Below the pieces are notes generated by a model. That model saw only the letters and a program-made list of their open reading frames with translations, had not been told where the DNA came from and made no database searches. Shown here one piece after another: positions 33,531 to 45,800 of a DNA stretch of 64,000 nucleotides (position 1 is its first letter; each line of letters starts with the position of its first letter). The DNA comes from Branchiostoma floridae (lineage: Eukaryota > Chordata > Leptocardii > Amphioxiformes > Branchiostomatidae). Location of the stretch: positions 25,438,962 to 25,502,961 of the forward strand of contig NC_049985.1 in assembly GCF_000003815.2 (NCBI RefSeq), in the 5' to 3' direction. The translations under genes and the position numbers were made by a program.

Positions 33531-33829
33531 CTCGTGAACCCTTCCCATGGTGCATCAGGAGGCCACCTGTAACCGAGGTGCCCCCTCGTGTACCCTTCCC
33601 ATGGTACATCAGGAGGCCACCTGTAACCGTGCTGCCCCCTCGTGTACCCTTCCCATGGTGCATCAGGAGGCCACCTGTAACCGAGGTGCCCCCTGGTGTA
33701 CCCTTCCCATGGTGCATCAGGAGGCCACCTGTAACCGAGGTGCCCCCTCGTGTACCCTTCCCATGGTGCATCAGGAGGCCACCTGTAACCGAGGTGCCCC
33801 CTCGTGTACCCTTCCCATGGTGCCCTCCA
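33531..33829 (-). repeat. 54-bp tandem repeat grown from the TUBE1 stop-codon region
   Basis: The phrase cccttcccatgg recurs at 33539, 33593, 33647, 33701, 33755 and 33809, a strict 54-base period. The copy at the high-coordinate end is the last coding segment of TUBE1 (minus strand), ending PRLQVAS and TGA. The other copies continue in frame beyond it, each with its own TGA, forming the start of the 3' UTR. Because 54 is divisible by three, several frames on both strands stay open. Those ORFs are by-products. Confidence 0.88.
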
Positions 33830-36800
33830 GCTGCTCATACTCCTTGACCAGGCCTGTGAGCGACTCCAGAGCCTGGGAGAACTGTGCTGCCTCCATGCCA
33901 TCCACATTGGTGTAGTGGTGGAGATGGGCCTGAAATGTACATTTACATGTAATCAGATACATTACATACAAGAGGTACAAATGTAACAGGGAGCACTTTT
34001 CTGAATGGTCAAATGGTGGAAAGGTGCTCCTATTTTTTAAAACTGTTGAAGAAGTGGGTTTATATCCACTGGGTCTAGGGGACTGTATTGTGAGTTGTAG
34101 GGTCGTGTTCAGGATGTCTGGCCTTGGAGGTTCTCAGTTCCAATCCTGTGAAGCTTCATGTACCAAACTTCACAGGAATTTTACAGGACTGTCCTCCCTA
34201 CACCCAGGTGTAAAAATAGGTACCTGACTCATGAAGTTGGGGAGGTTAAGTAAGTGGAAGGATACCCAACACCGTGCCCTAGCATTTACCCTTTGGCCTT
34301 AAATAAATGGCCATAGGGCTGCCTTTACCTTCCTACGTGGCGACAGAATCTACTGTACTGTACACTACATCACTCATTGCAACAAGAAAAGTATCAACAT
34401 CTTTCCTTTTCTAACACTGTAAAGGCAGAAATGTTTGCAGTGGTTTTATGTTCACAGTATTTGTGAACACTTCACTGTAAGGGTCTGACTCCTCACCTTC
34501 CTCTTGTATAGTTTGTGGAACCTGTCCCTGAGGTTGGTGAAAGTGTGCCTGATGCAGGAGTTGTTAGCCAGGGCCAGCAGGGAGTAGGGTTGGCCTACAG
34601 GGGGTACAGAACACAGACCTGTCTTCCAGCCTTCCTGGTTCCAATGGATGAACTGTAGAGAAGGCTTCAACCTGAAAAATACATAAACACATTGACTACG
34701 ATTGTAGAAAACAGTTCACAATTGGTCCTGTGACTCAAGAACTTTTAACTACTACACCTTACATGGAATGTCTAATTGTAACGTCACTGTGATACTGTAA
34801 ATGCAGAAACTTTCCTGGTGGTTTAATGTTCGCGGTTTTCACGGTGGCCACTTCACCGCAAACTTAAAACCACAGCGAACATTTTCCAATGGCAGTAAGA
34901 GACTACAGTGCAAGGTGCTACGGCAAACTTAAAACCACTGTGAAAAGTTTTTTCCCGCTACCACAAAATTAAATCCCTGCAAACTTGAATAGATTTACAG
35001 TACTTGCTGTGATGTAACTAGAATATTAATTAGGTTTATCAATTATGCCACCAAAAAATCAAGACCACAACACCTCGAGGTCAAGAGATACAAAACACAA
35101 AACCAGAAGTTCAGCTGCAGTACCAAGGTCACACAACAGTAGCCCAAATTGACTTTGATCTTTGTCTTCCCAACACATAGCCACATACCAAATGTCATTT
35201 AATACAATCCATCCTGAGGTTCTAGAGTTATGCTGATCACAAATATCTCGAAACACACACACACACACACACAAACGCCAAAAAATATACTGGGTCCCCT
35301 ATTTTTCGTGGCGGTAACAATAACAGTTTGCTTTGAACAACTGGTAACAGCTCATTCTAAATTACTTCAAGCAGGATGCTACCTAACACCCACAGGCATC
35401 TGAGATCAAATGGCAAGCCAATTAAGTTAGCACGTCTTTGAGATGCAAACTGAATCCTGCAAGACGAGCGTATGATGTCACTGTTGCCTCGGTAACATCA
35501 GAAGAGGCCATAGTTGCTATGACAACAGCTTCACCTTGAGGCCCAGCCAGCGCTGAGTCTCATAATTACCTTCCTGTTGTTATGCTTGTGGTGTGTTAAA
35601 TTGATGAGAATATTCTATCATTGTAGCAGTTTTTCTAATGTATCTCTTGTCCAGGACAATTGGTGGCAAGTAGCTTTTCATGTCAAGACAAGGTGGGACA
35701 GGTTTGAGCCCCTTAACATTTAATTTTGGAACTGCAGGGGCATTTTTCTCAAAACATTCCAAGCTGGATAACTGAAGAAAGGAAAAACAGATTTCCATCA
35801 GTTTGGGCATGTAGATAGCTTTGGCAAAGACATAGACAAGGATATGCATAGTATGCAAATGAGGACTTCATTTGCATAATTTGCAGCTCATTTTGAACTA
35901 TTTCAAGCAAGATGGTACATAACACCAACAGGTGGCGCAGAGATCAAATGGCAAGCCAATTAAGTTAGCACGTCTTTGAGATGTTAGCACGTCTTTGAGA
36001 TGCAAACTAGATCCTGCAAGAGAAGCGTATGATGTCACTGTTGCCTCGGTAACATCAGAAGAGGCCGTGGTTGCTATGACAACAGCTTCACCTTGAGGCC
36101 CTGCCAGTGCTGAGTCTCTCCTCATAATTACCTTCCTGTTGTTGTGCTCGTGGTGTGTTAAATTTGGGCGTGCAGCCGGCTACAGCAGCTCAGGCCGTGC
36201 CTATCTTATACCTTAACCGTATTCATCAACAGGTTAGTGTGAAACTCTTTATTTCAACATGTTATATAGAAGCATGGTGTACACATGTCATTTCTTTTAG
36301 TGTGCAACAGATGGGCAAAGGTCTTACTATATGGTTTGGTTATTGTTTTGGGTGCCATTTCTTTCTTTCCATTTCTTAACACCGGCAAATGTTCAGATCA
36401 AAGACAGGTATATGTCTCCTTGTCTAACAATTAGTCCTTTTCTTATGTATCTAATATTTTCACCACTAGTGCACACCTTCCAATTAATAACTAGAGGGCT
36501 AAGCTATCAGGTATCATTTTTGGCTTACATGGAGTCTTGGAGTAATGAACATATGGAACATCACTCCTGCTAAGGAAAAGAGTAGGCCTGAAGTGCCCAG
36601 GTTCTTGTTGTTGTTCTTCCTTCCTTTCATCTATCATGGGTGTTTTTAGTAATGCTTGGTTCTGCATGCATGCTTGCATATGGTTGCCTATTACTGCAGT
36701 ATGGAGGACTCTGTATTTGTGTGTATGTGTGTGTGTGTATTTGTGTTTGTGTGTGCATGTTTGTGTGTGCGCGTGCATGTGTGTGCGTTCGCATTTGTGT

Positions 36801-39800
36801 GTATGTATTGCGTGAATGTGTGTTTCCCTACACAATTCTTGAAAGGATGGCAATGAGCTCTAAAAATGAATCGCTGAAAAAGAAAATTATGTTTAAAACA
36901 TTTTTCCAAGGACAAGGGTTTAGTCGCTTTAACAAAGCTTATGTGTAGCAAACCAGCTGCATATACTTTAAGCGGCGGCTGGTTATATTATATCTAACCA
37001 CTTTATCACACCTGAGCCCTGTATATCTATATCAAAGCGTTGTTTTAAGTGATGTATTATCAATGTAGCGTATCCAATCCGATTAAAATCCCAATGGTTT
37101 TGCTCACTACAGTAGAGTGTTCTTTTCCTTTTTCGTTCAAAGTTGCTTAAAAAGATGTTTTAGTATTACTGACAATGATCTTTATTGCATATTCCTGCCT
37201 AACATGGGCTAAATGCATTGAGTTAGAAAAAATAAGCATACGTGAAACAGGTTACATCTTATATCATCTAATTCTAAAATCTACAGAGTCTCTTCTCTCT
37301 TTTTGAAACTTGTGTAAACAAATTACAAATCTTTTCCAGTACTAAGTTAACTTTATGCATTGAAAAATCAAGCAACCACATCATGTCCCAGGGCTCTAGC
37401 CAGCTCGAATTTTTTTTTCGTCAGCCAATTCCCATATTGTCGCGAAAACACTCTTCCAGGAGTTAGAAAGACTGAACTGAGACCTTGAAAAACAGGTTTT
37501 TAATGAGATTTTCGTATGCTAAAGAGCGCCGACACACTTTGTCAACAATAATAACAATAGCAAAACAAACAGTGTGTGGCTTTTACGGCCGTGGACGGCG
37601 TCCCCAAGCCACCTGTAGCTTCCACCAAGGATTTTTGTACGTCAAGGTTGACGGATTGGTTTTAGAATTTTTCCGTCACACACAGCAAATTTCCGTCAAT
37701 TGACGGAAAAACAGACGCTGGCTAGAGCCCTGTTATGTCCATGCACAAACAGACCGACACACACACAGGCTTAACTCTTCAAACAATGCCACATCATAAG
37801 GATTAGCTGACCATGATCGACTTTTCCCAATGCTGTTTTAGCACAGATATTTTACTAAAAAACATGTTCCCATTTTTTCTAGCTCATAATTGTCAACAAT
37901 GAGTGAGGACCAGAAGAAGATGTCCCCTCCTTCTGACACCGTCCCATCTGAGGATACCGTCCAGCTCAACCAAGGGGAGAAAAAGGTGCCATTGTTCGTG
38001 AGATTCAGCCCGTGGGAAACGCTCAAACACATCCTGGCCGTCCCGTTCTACATCACCATACTTTTCTGTGCCAGCTACTACCCGGCAAGTACTGTAAAAT
38101 TAAATGCATTTAAGTTCGCTGAGACTTAATTTCGCAGTAGCGGGAAAATGGACTTTTCACGGTGGATTTAATTACGCAATAGCACTATGCACTGAAGTCT
38201 CTTACTGTTTGCGGTGGTTTTAAATTCGCGGTGAAGCGGCCACCGCAAAAACCACGAACATTAATCCACCGTGACAGTTTCTGCATTTACAATTATTAAC
38301 AGTACCTCTTGTCACTTTTGCACCTACAGTCAAACCTGTATTAGCGGCCACCTTTGCATGGCGACCACCTGGCCATGATTGCGGTCACTTTTTGTTGGTC
38401 CCTTGGATTTATTTTCCCATTGACCTATTATAAGCATTGAGAAAAAGTCTATAGCGGCCACCTCTCCAAAGCGGCCACGGCCACGGCCACACGATTTCCA
38501 GTCCCGTATATACAGGAACACTGCATGCAGCGGCCGTATGTCACCCTGCGCCGGGTTTAAAATCGTAGTTTGCGAGGACTTGGAGTTCCCAACAGGGTTA
38601 TTTTGGCAGTAGCAGAACGTACGCTGCCTTGAACCTAGAGCGCACGTCCTTTTCGGTAGATTTGACTTTGGCAGCGTCAGTTGAATTTTGAGACAATCAA
38701 GACAATGTTACTTGGTGAGAAAGATCAGTGGGTACTGAAATCATGTGGAACTTATTGCTTGGGTTCTATAGTGGGTACATTTCTGAAGTCCCTTGAGTGG
38801 CCGCTATAGACAGGTTTGACTGTACTAGTAGTCTTTCAAAGAAAAACAGAAATTATATGTTGTCAATTTTGGTGCTATTCAGTGTTCTCAGCAGGATTTT
38901 TTCACAGCATAGGGGCATCTATTCTTAGTGCAAAAAAAGTCATGTGGTAAGCCATGCAAGCATGAACATTGTAAGGTCTTGGAATATCCTCCCCCTGAAA
39001 TTTATTAGATCTACAACCCTCAGAAACACTATTGTTTGAGGCCCAAAATTTAGTCAAATAAAGACACCATTTTTTACCTTTGGAAAATAACAGAAAAGTC
39101 CCTTTGTTGGCTGAATCAAAGCACAGAGGCCCAAATCACAGCATCAAAGGAAATCAAATCACAGCGAGGGGCGCGCGGTTTACACGAGGCAAAAAAATAA
39201 CTTGTCCTAAAAATGTCCTACAATATTTGACAGTGTGGCACCTGAAAAGGCCTGACAAGAACACTGCTATTGTTTTGCAAAATGCTGAATCAGGGTTGTA
39301 GCTAGCACCCGTCCTTCCATCCTTTGACAAAACTTTGCAGCTGGGGGCGGAAGACAATTTTGCCCATTCCGTCCTCTGTGAGCAAAATCTAATCCTCAAA
39401 ATGCAGGAAATAGTGTTTCAGAGGGTCTAAAAAATTTTTGGGGGAGCATGCCCCTGGACCCCCCTAGGAACAATGCACCAAAGCCATTCAAAATCGAAGG
39501 GACAGAAATGATTTCTGGCTGGCTCCAACCCTGTGCTGAATCATTGTTTTCTGTCCCTTCAGTATCTTCAGCACTGCGGTATCTGGTTTGGGGCCCTGTG
39601 CGGTCTCATCACCACCATCGCCAACCTTGTGTACCAGATTTATGCGCTGTGGAAGTTCAAGGACTTCCACCTCCCAGTCGTCCAGAATTCCAACAAAGAA
39701 GACTAGGGAGGGCCGCGTTAGACATCAGAAACGCCCAGGCACAAATTAAAAGGCTAATCTCCAAGCAGATGCTACAATGGCACAAGATAGTACCAAACTG

Positions 39801-42800
39801 GCCAAAGAGTGTAGTAGTCAGTCAAAAGGTGTCGTGTAGGTTGCCATGTGTCGTGTAGGTTGCCATGTAGCGAAACACATTCCTAAGCCGGCTTCACTCC
39901 TCTGTCAGCTTTTGATGCTAATAATTCTTATGCTACCGTGGGATCTGCTTGGAGATTATCAAAAGGCGACATTGTCAAATGAAAACACGCCATTAACAGG
40001 TTCCTAGAACCCAAAGTAGAATTCTTTCCGTAACACATAGAAGTTATCTTAGACTATTGTTTGTCAGATAGAAAACAGATATATTATGTAGTGTTTTTCA
40101 AGATAGTTTTAAAAGATATGTCAGGAGGTTTTTAACCATCTATTTAACATATTTTTGTGAAAGAAAGAAGAAAACTTAAGATTGGAAAATCATGTAGTAT
40201 CTAACAAAGACAGGGTAAACATGAGTGGCTGGTAACATTAGGATTCGTAGTGTATGTGTAACACTTGTGATATATTGCAACATCAGTGTCGATGCCTTTG
40301 TAACTGTCTTTAAGGTAAACAAGTGACCGTAGGTAACGTACTCTGTAACATAGTTATAGTTTATGTCGGTTGTGTTGTTTTCTGTGGTGTATGCATGGTG
40401 TTTATATCGCATACAGAACACATCACATTGACTTATACCTCCAAAAGCTTAGTAAACTTAATACCTAACGGAACTATTACTGCCAAATGTAAACACAGCA
40501 AAATCAGCCTCTCAACTCAACAGCAAAATCAGCCTCTCAAAAGAACGACACCAAATGAAAATAGCCACACACCTTCACAGTACATACATGAGAGCCACAC
40601 CATCATATAAACAGCCGCAATAATGACGGCTTTGAACAACTGACAACATGATGTGCACAAAACATGCAAATCACACAACATCTGCTTGACATTATTCAAT
40701 TACCGCAAGGCCTTGACAACGCAGAACTGGACCAATAAACCGAAAGACGTACATTTTGTATAGCCTCCATAGCAGGCTCTCTATGGGCTTTTTTGGCACT
40801 TTTGCTGGCATTTTCTTTTTGTACTGGGTCGCTGATTGCTGGCCTCTCTCATAGCCGCCCATTTTAGAGCCTGCATGGAAACGGCGGTACAAAGTCATAT
40901 TATAAAACGATTAGGGCAATTAACAAGGAGGTGCGAATTCCCTGCCTGCCGTGGACGGCTAATAAACTGCACGCATCTCCGCCGGACGCGGACAGAGGCG
41001 CGTGTCGCCCGAGTTGTAAAATGCTTGCTCACAGAGTTGTGAATTATTCCTAACGCATGTGTTAATAGGGCAGATGACAGGCTAATCCTTTTCTGATATG
41101 ACTTTGTACCGCCATTTCCATGCAGGCTCTAAAATGGACGGCTATGAGAGAGGCCAGCAATCAGCAACCCAGTACAAAAAGAAAATGCCAGCCAAAGTGC
41201 CAAAAAAGCCCATAGAGAGCCTGCTATGGAGGCTACATTTTGTAGGGGTGATTTCGGAAATTATTACATACTATTAGATTAATATAAAAACAGCTACCGC
41301 GAAAAAAAACAAAAACATGCATCATCTCTGTGCAGCGCAGAGGACCTGCCAAACTATATACAAATGCGACAACAAGAACATACAGATACAGATGAGAACG
41401 CGAGTTACAATTTGACAAAACTAAACAGAGCAATAATTAGCCTACATGTACAATGTATACTTAGTGTCCACAATTCGTTAATCAAGGGTCAGGGTTGGAC
41501 AAGTCCACTAGCCCTATTGTCCAGGGCAGGTGAAAGTTCTGATCGGGCAAGTGCATGTCCTACCCCACTTGCCCAATTGGGCAAGTAAGATTTTTCCATT
41601 GAGCAAGATTTTGATATACTTGTCACTTTTTACAGTCATGACATCAAGCAGTGGTCAACATACTTAGAAAAATAGAGGCAATAATAAGAATACCATTGCT
41701 GGATGTGAAAATGCAAATAAAAGTGACATTTGAATTTTGGGCAAGAGAATAATTGCTTCATGCAAGTAAATTTTTTATGTCCTTGTCCGATAGGACAAGT
41801 AAATTTTAGAAAACTTGTTCAACCCAGAAGGGTATTCTTTTTATTGCTTGGACAAGCATAATGTGATGTGAACTGTTGTTTAAGTTTTAACGGTGTGGTT
41901 ATAGCTTATACACAGATGTAGTGGAAAACAGTAAAAATGTGCAGTTAAACTGTCGTTTTTTAGGTTGGCAGACAAGTTTACTTCAGTGCTGATGAGTATG
42001 AAAATACTTATACGAAAGTGCAATAAGTTAAGTATGACTGTTCGTAGATATGGTCTCTTATATGAATAAAGTACAGTACAGGATTTGTGAAATACGTTTG
42101 CTGATCTGCATTTTTTTGTTTTCTTTATGTTAGACATCAGGGTTTAACTGAATCAGATTTGACTAAATTTATCGTGAAGGAGACATAATACTTCACTCCT
42201 TCAGTTTAGTGTTTCATCATATAGTTATACACAGTCTGGTGCAATGGTCGAATGGGTTGAGTGTTTGCCTTGCATTTGGTAGGTCTGAGTACAATTCCTG
42301 GCCAAGTCATACCAAGTGATTTGGTAAGCATTTTCTGCTTACCACTGAGCACAAATGAGGAAGAGTAATGGGAGTTAAACACACATCACTAACCCCTGCT
42401 GTAGTAGCTTAGACTTAGGCCACAGACATGGAGATGGGTGCCACCCCTAAATATCTATTACAGATGCACTTGTAAGCAACTTTCACTTTAAGACAATATA
42501 CAGGGTAATGAACCTACAAAATCCAGTCCGAGTCCACAACTCAGTTCTGGAAGAGTTGGGGACTTCTAAACATCATAAAAAGAAGGAAGTTCCACTACTT
42601 CAGTCACAATCCATGAGCCCAACCCATACCAAAACCCTGTCATGACATGAGGTGACAGTCCATCTCAGAGGTAATAAAAACATTAATAAAGCACCCAGCG
42701 GTGCTCCTGCCCACTGATTGAGGAGCTATCACCATCCCAGCGACTCCTTTATCCGAACCTTTTGAGACCAAGGAGGTTGAAAAAGGAATTAGGTATTCTT

Positions 42801-45800
42801 TTTCAACCTCCTTGTTGAGACATACAATGTACTACAATGTAAATACAACCAGACCTGCCTTCACCAAATGCACCCTTATCACTCGTACTTGCATACTCAA
42901 CCTATGGAGCTTTAGCACAAAAACTGTCTAAGACTTATGTTCATCACCTCCAGTAAGACTGTAAGAGACTGTAATCGTGGCCATTTCAACAATGTTTTTA
43001 TTGCAATACTTGTTTAAAGAGGGAAACAATGGCACTGTGGTCCCATACCCTGACCATGTGACCCCTTACTCTGGAGAACAGATCCTCTATCAAATTCTGA
43101 TTGACCAGGGAAGCTATTGGGTGACATTTGGCCAGTTTTGTTCTGTTTGAAGAACAGGCAAAAATCAACGCCCGCACGGATGTCATCCACAGAATCAAGT
43201 CAGTGTGGCCTAACCGGAAGCACATTGTTTTCCTATGCCTAATAATATATTGTAATGGAATATGCAAACGTTGTGTACGTTGGGTGCACCATCTCACAGT
43301 CAAACACCCTCAAAGCCGTACAGAAAAGAGCCATGAAGATCATCCACAGAAACAGGGATGCCTCCTGCACGACTACCCCCCTGCCAACTCTCCAGTCCAG
43401 GCGCGAAGACGCAGTAGTAACTCTCCTCAACCAGATGCGCTCCAGTGACCATCCACTACACTACATGGTTACAGGTGACAGGCAATAGCGGACTGGGCGT
43501 ACTCTGGGGAACAGCAACCACCTCAAACTGCTGGCCTGTCGTACTGAGAGACTAAGAAAATCATTTCTATACAAGACAACAGCCCTGTACAACAAGACTC
43601 TGTAGACATTTCATTTCAGTAACAAGTGCCTCTTTTGTTTTTATATAAGACTGTAACGCTGACTTGTATTATATGTAACTCTACTTTAAAATGAATCTTT
43701 TATGAGAAATCTTCTATGATAAAACTCTCAGGCGAACATACGTCCACTATGTAATTTGGTTTGAAATTTCAGTCTTGTTTTAAACTGCGAAAACCAAATA
43801 AAGCTCTCATCTCAATTGGGGGAAAAAAAAAGCAGTGAAGTCACCTGTCAATGTTCCTCCTGATGTCTGACACTGCCACGTTCCCCCGCACCATTAGTGC
43901 ACAGGCCAGGTACAGGCTGTGTCTGGGGTCCGCACTGATCAGCTGGTACTCCTTTGTAAAGGCATCCGAGAACATCTGGTCTAGCCTGTGTAGGAAGATG
44001 GATAAGATAAAACTATTAAATGTTCATGGTAGTTTCATTTTACAGGTGGTTTTCACAGTGACCTCTTGTAAAACCATGATGCCACAAAAACTTTCTTTCC
44101 CAATTTCTACAGCAAAATGAAGTCCCCTGAAATAAATGTGTCAGTCTGCATGGATGTTATGACCTCCTTGGGTACTGTAAAATGAATTTCTACCACATGT
44201 GTAAGGTCAAACGTACAGACTGAGGGGCAGTGAGCCTTGTTGACATGAGCTTCACGATAGGATTTTAACTACGGTGGGAGTCTGATATTCCACAAAATAG
44301 ATTCCTTTGTAGCAAAATTGACCTGTCCATTGTTTTGAGCTTTGCCCTTTTACAAGTTTTCAGACAATCTGGTCCAGGTTCATGTCAAAAACTGGGCCTG
44401 ATCCGCTGATCTGAACCATACCTGTACTTGAATTTTCTGTACCAGTACCCACCCCTATTTTCCAACCTCGAAAAAAGCATGACAAAGATTAGGTCCCCTT
44501 TCCACTAGACGACGATCACACTGCGCTCTCACTGTGACCTAATTGACATGTGTAACCTTTGCTTTCACACTGGGTATATCATACAAAATGTAAAAGTGTG
44601 ACTGAGAAGACAACAAAACACACAGAAAGTTTTAAAAGATTTTTTTCTTTTCTATATAATTCGTTGAGGGATAAGTCACATTTTATTAGGTGGCAGAGAG
44701 AGCGTGGCAAGATTGCCATCCTAGTGGAAAGTAGTCTAAGCGATTGGTGCAAATTAAAATATAGCTAGAATTGCTCAAAATATGGTAAAAGCATGAAACT
44801 TGGTATGATGAGTCCTGAGTATGTACTAAATATTTTCAAGGGTGGAGCCAATTCAAATCAAAATGCATGTTTCTTAGCAACGGTTGCTAGGTAACCAATA
44901 TTCCCAGCAAATAGCTACACTATTGACGTCTGCACTGTCATAATTCAAGTTACAATTCTAAATTTAAAAGGGGTTATTAGCGACAGCAAATCTTACTTCC
45001 TGAGAGGTAGGCTGACGTCTGCCAGGTGGTACAGAGGACTGAGGCTGGACACCAGGTAGTGCAGCTTGGGGAACGGCACCAGGTTCATGGTGATCTCGTT
45101 CAAGTCCACGTTCAGGGCACCCTCAAACCTGGAGGAGCTGGATTGGAGGGAAGGTACAGATCATAAGTACACAATGTAGATCTCAAATGTTCTACTGTAA
45201 TGTACTGTGTATACAATGCCCACCTCTTGTCTGGTGCAAAAGAATAAACAACATTACTATAGTCCCTGATCTCTGTCCTGGCTTTTGGACGTGCTTGCGC
45301 CATCTGATCGTAGCTTCAGGGTGGTTGAGAACTGACAAGAGGGTAAGACAACAAAATGGAGGTTCTACCGAGATGAAAAATTCTGGGAATAACTCAGCAG
45401 ATGACACGATCACAGCTTGTGAAGTGTGACAGAAGCGACAGTGAGAGAAAGGACGTCCACAGGGCCAACATTTTGCGCGGAAACTGTCACATGACGAGAT
45501 TGTTGTTATAGTTTGTTGTTGATCCATTGTTGTTGACAATATGCGCTGTTATGTCACCTGTATGTGCCCCTGAAAAATGCACTTAACACAACTTTCCTCT
45601 CTTCACTCAGATGGAGATGTAGGGCCGTCTCAGATAGGACATTAATTGGAGGACAGTAAAGAAACCACCACACTTATTGAAAACAGTGTAGTGGTCCTTC
45701 CTGATGTGAGAGGATACCTTACAGTCTGGTCTTAGGTTGACATCTTTAAAAGGTGATGATATGAAATGAAATGATAATGACACCAATCTTACCTTGTCAA

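Noticed and set aside
33472-33915. Repetitive ORFs on both strands over the 54-bp array
   Set aside because: They exist because the period is divisible by three. Only the last TUBE1 codons at 33771-33929 are supported.
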